Shown here: positions 60,078 to 62,818 of the stretch, piece by piece
How positions within the stretch are numbered: the first letter of the stretch is position 1
Layout: the number at the start of each line of letters is the position of its first letter
Assembly: GCF_002086485.1 (NCBI RefSeq)
Contig: NZ_MVHF01000047.1
Location: forward strand, 1-62,818
DNA from: Mycobacterium aquaticum
GTDB taxonomy: Bacteria; Actinomycetota; Actinomycetes; Mycobacteriales; Mycobacteriaceae
Length of the DNA stretch: 62,818 bases
Direction of reading: 5' to 3'
The notes under the pieces: model-generated
What the model saw: the letters and a program-made list of their open reading frames with translations, nothing else
Databases searched by the model: none
Told to the model about the DNA's origin: nothing
Translations under genes and position numbers: made by a program

Positions 60078-61628
60078 ATGCCCTCACTGTGGAATGCCGA
60101 CCGGATCGAATCTGCCACACCGCCCGGCGCGGACAACGCCGTGGACTCGGCCGACGTGGTGATCATTGGTGCGGGTATCACCGGCCTCACCTCGGCGGTG
60201 CTCCTCGCCCGCGCCGGCAAGCGCGTCGTCGTCGTGGAGGCGCGGTGGGTGGGGGCCGGGACGACGGGTAACACCACCGGCAAGGTCAGTGTCCTGCAGG
60301 GCACCAAGCTGGCACGCATCGCCGGCAAGCACGGTCGTGACGTCTTGACCGCCTACGTGACAGGCAATGTCGAAGGACGGGACTGGTTGTTGCGGCACTG
60401 CGCCGATCACGGGCTGGACGTGCAGCGTGCCGACGATCATGCGTACGCGCAAGATCAGCGCGGACTGGCCACGGCGAAGGCGGCGCTGGCCGCGTGCCGC
60501 ACCGCTGGACTGCACGATGCCCGCTGGGTTCAGCACGCCGACGTGCCCTTCCCTTTCCTGGGCGGAGTGCAACTGCCTGCTCAGGCCCAGCTCGATCCGA
60601 TGCCGCTGCTGAACAGCCTCGTGGTCGAGCTGGAGCTGCACGGCGGATCGCTGCTGCAGGGCACGCGTGCCGTATCTGTGACGGGCCTCGGTCCCGTGCG
60701 GGTACACGTTCGTCGTCCGGCGGTGCCCGACGACGAAGGGTGGTCCATCGGGGCCCGGCAGTGCATCTTGGCAACCGGCACCCCGATTCTCGACCGAGGC
60801 TTGTTCTTCGCACGGCTGACGGCCCAGCGCTCGTACTGCATGGCGTTCGACGTACCGGGTGACATCACTGGGTCGATGTTCATCTCTGTCGACTCCCCCA
60901 CCCGTTCAGTGCGCCACGCACCCACGTCCGCGGGCGACCGGCTGATCGTCGGCGGCGCCGGGCACGGCGTGGGCCGAGCACAGTCGCCGGCCGAGGGCGT
61001 CGCCGAACTCACCGACTGGGTGCGACAGCACTATCCCGGCGCAACGAGAACACACTTCTGGTCAGCGCAGGACTACACACCGGCCGGGGATCTACCGTAT
61101 GTCGGACCGCTGCTGCCGAAGCTCGAAAGCATCCAGGTCGCAACAGGTTTCGACAAATGGGGCATGTCGAACGGCGTGGCTGCGGCGCTGGCACTTTCGG
61201 CGCGGCTGCTCGGTGGCCGCATGGACTGGGCCCACGCGTTCGCCAGTTGGAGCCCGCACGATGTCAGCGGCACACCGACCGCGCTACGCGCGAACCTTGA
61301 GGTCGGTCTCAATCTCGCCAAAGGCTGGCTGACCCCGGTGACCAGGTGTGCGACCGGCCCCGACGAGGGCCGTGGCGAAGTCACCGGTCCGCCCTGGCGG
61401 ATGCGCGCCGAATGCGTGGTCGAGGGGGTCGCCCATGCTGTCTCGCCGGTGTGTCCGCATCTGGGTGGGATAGTCGTGTTCAACGATGCGGACCGTGCCT
61501 GGGAGTGCCCGCTGCACGGCTCGCGGTTCGCGCCCGACGGCACGCTGCTGGAAGGGCCTGCGACGCATGGGTTGTCCCGTGCTGACGTAGACCGTCCCAG
61601 GGTTGATTCGCGGTCGGGTGGGCAATGA
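60078..61628 (+). CDS. FAD-dependent oxidoreductase with C-terminal Rieske domain
   Basis: A 516-residue protein. The N-terminal DAO-type FAD domain has DVVIIGAGITGLTSAVLLA (glycine motif 31-36). Residues ~445-500 form a Rieske [2Fe-2S] domain with Cys459-x-His461 and Cys477-x2-His480 (VCPHLGG, ECPLHGSRF). Such DAO-Rieske fusions are known from bacteria but lack a firm substrate. It is the first gene of a two-gene operon with a peptidase (ATGA overlap), behind a SigF-type promoter. Confidence 0.87.
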   Translation: MPSLWNADRIESATPPGADNAVDSADVVIIGAGITGLTSAVLLARAGKRVVVVEARWVGAGTTGNTTGKVSVLQGTKLARIAGKHGRDVLTAYVTGNVEGRDWLLRHCADHGLDVQRADDHAYAQDQRGLATAKAALAACRTAGLHDARWVQHADVPFPFLGGVQLPAQAQLDPMPLLNSLVVELELHGGSLLQGTRAVSVTGLGPVRVHVRRPAVPDDEGWSIGARQCILATGTPILDRGLFFARLTAQRSYCMAFDVPGDITGSMFISVDSPTRSVRHAPTSAGDRLIVGGAGHGVGRAQSPAEGVAELTDWVRQHYPGATRTHFWSAQDYTPAGDLPYVGPLLPKLESIQVATGFDKWGMSNGVAAALALSARLLGGRMDWAHAFASWSPHDVSGTPTALRANLEVGLNLAKGWLTPVTRCATGPDEGRGEVTGPPWRMRAECVVEGVAHAVSPVCPHLGGIVVFNDADRAWECPLHGSRFAPDGTLLEGPATHGLSRADVDRPRVDSRSGGQ

Positions 61629-62737
61629 GCCGGAGCATGGCAACTACCGGCGTACCCCCGTCGTGGCCGGACGATCAGCAGCTTGTCGAACTTCTCCAGG
61701 AACTGTTGACGGCCTACGGCCCGGCCGGCCAGGAAGACGCCGTGCGCGACATATGCCGGCGAGAACTGACACCCGTCGCCGACCACACCTGGGTCGACCC
61801 GGCGGGCAACCTGGTCGGCGTGGTCCGCGGTGGGCCCGGGCCTGCCACCGCGGTGATGGCTCACCTGGACGAGCTGTCGATGCTCGTGAAGCGGGTGGAA
61901 CCCGACGGCACTCTGCATCTCACGCCCCTGGGCACCATGTATCCGGCGAACTTCGGCCTCGGCCCCGTAGCCGTCCTCGGCGATCGTGAAACGCTTTGTG
62001 GCGTACTCGCCCTCGGCTCCGAGCACACAACTGCAGAAAGTGCTCGGATCTGGCAGACCAAACCTGATCAAGGTGACCGGGCGCTGGACTGGCCCGACGT
62101 GTATGTGTTCACCGGCCGCAGCACATCCGAACTCGACGCGGCAGGCATCGGGCCGGGCACCCGGGTATGCATCGATCGCAGCAAGCGCACCCTGGTCGAA
62201 ATCGGTGACTATCTGGGTTGTTATTTCATGGACGACCGGGCCCCGGTTCTTGCACTGTTGCGGTGTGCCCGCGAATTGCATTCGGCGACAACGCGTCCGG
62301 CCGGAGACGTGTATTTCGTGTTCACCACGAACGAGGAGATCGGTGCGGTGGGCGCGGCGTATGCCAGCCGAGCGCTGCCCGCGGAGCTGGCTCTCGCAGT
62401 GGAGGTCGGGCCCACCGAGCCCGAGTACGGCACCACGGTGACCGGTGGTCCCATCGTGGCTTACAGCGACGCGGTCTGTGTGTACGACAAGTCTGTCGCC
62501 GACCGGCTGATGGACGTATCACGGCACCTGGGCCTACACCCGCAGGCTGCCGTGCTCGGGGCGTTCCAGTCAGACGCCTCGCATGCCAAGGCCGGCGGTC
62601 TCACCCCCAAGGCTGCGCTGTTGTGCCTACCGACGATGAGCACCCACGGGTACGAGGTGATCACGCGGGATTCGATCCCGCAGCTGGCCGACGTGCTCGC
62701 GGCGTTTCTCCGGCAGCCAACCGCCGCACAGACGTGA
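61625..62737 (+). CDS. M42-family metallopeptidase
   Basis: A 370-residue aminopeptidase/cellulase-M-type metalloprotein. Metal ligands and catalytic acids are in place: AHLDE (His80, Asp82), FMDDRAPVLA, TTNEEIGAVGA (catalytic Glu), AVEVGPTEPEYG and STHGYEV (last His). It would cleave short peptides in the cytoplasm. Start ATG 61625 overlaps the oxidoreductase stop by 4 bp. The link between the two functions is unclear. It ends where the artefactual G/C run begins. Confidence 0.86.
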   Translation: MSRSMATTGVPPSWPDDQQLVELLQELLTAYGPAGQEDAVRDICRRELTPVADHTWVDPAGNLVGVVRGGPGPATAVMAHLDELSMLVKRVEPDGTLHLTPLGTMYPANFGLGPVAVLGDRETLCGVLALGSEHTTAESARIWQTKPDQGDRALDWPDVYVFTGRSTSELDAAGIGPGTRVCIDRSKRTLVEIGDYLGCYFMDDRAPVLALLRCARELHSATTRPAGDVYFVFTTNEEIGAVGAAYASRALPAELALAVEVGPTEPEYGTTVTGGPIVAYSDAVCVYDKSVADRLMDVSRHLGLHPQAAVLGAFQSDASHAKAGGLTPKAALLCLPTMSTHGYEVITRDSIPQLADVLAAFLRQPTAAQT

Positions 62738-62818
62738 GGCTCCCGCCCCCCCCGGGGGGGGGGGGCGCCCCCCCCCCCCCCCCCCGGGCCGGGGGGGGTG
62801 GGGGGGCGCCGCGCGGTG
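62738..62818. other. G/C homopolymer artefact at right end
   Basis: A few normal bases after the peptidase stop give way to long C and G runs like those at 1-106. This is unlikely to be chromosomal sequence. Confidence 0.85.

Overview
The window is a high-GC actinobacterial chromosome segment. The order fbiB - manB - wbbL - rmlD - lcp1 - fadE25 - purE - purK - gtrA-like - PH-domain gene - birA ... accD5 - accE5 - maf - sseA - sufE-like - accA3 - sigF - rsbW - usfY follows the Rv3262-Rv3288 stretch of Mycobacterium tuberculosis. Extra genes (ChaB, extra STAS proteins, an accessory polysaccharide locus) point to a rapidly growing mycobacterium of the Mycolicibacterium type. Both ends (about 1-106 and 62745-62818) are G/C homopolymer runs that look like assembly or padding artefacts.

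Layout. (1) 107-12062 is core: the F420 gene fbiB (5' end lost), a NUDIX hydrolase, GDP-mannose and rhamnose linker genes, an LCP ligase, fadE25 with a divergent TetR gene and a tandem operator, purK/purE, and birA. (2) 12090-18273 is a minus-strand catabolic set (PucR-type regulator, SnoaL-like protein, FadD, KstD-like flavoprotein, KshA-like Rieske oxygenase) that resembles steroid-ring degradation enzymes. (3) 18297-37808 is a complete-looking Wzx/Wzy-type exopolysaccharide locus: initiating phosphoglycosyl transferase, three glycosyltransferases, flippase, polymerase, kinase-less chain-length regulator, a UDP-xylose synthase/UDP-glucose dehydrogenase fusion, a WbpB/WbpE/WbpD-like trio for a diamino sugar, and tailoring genes (deacetylase, GNAT, methyltransferase, lytic transglycosylase-like protein, DUF4012 protein). 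Regions 2 and 3 together form about 26 kb inserted between birA and accD5, which are adjacent in M. tuberculosis. (4) 38510-49163 returns to core acyl-CoA carboxylase genes, with an esterase, a cutinase and an iron-permease-like gene between them. (5) 49253-62737 is the sigF neighbourhood with stress-type accessory genes.

How the parts work together. Region 3 could make nucleotide sugars (UDP-GlcA, UDP-Xyl, a 3-amino or 3-acetamido sugar), build a lipid-linked repeat unit, flip it, polymerise it and trim or modify it. Most minus-strand genes overlap by ATGA or GTGA, so they are translationally coupled. Around sigF, at least six matches to the mycobacterial SigF promoter (GTTT-N15/16-GGGTA[T/A]) precede an iron-permease-like gene, an alpha/beta hydrolase, a cutinase, an F420-type LLM oxidoreductase, a small membrane protein and a FAD-Rieske oxidoreductase. 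The sigF locus therefore appears to sit inside its own regulon.

Limits. Function calls come from reading motifs and from remembered families, with no search run. No tRNA, rRNA, CRISPR, transposase or integrase was seen.
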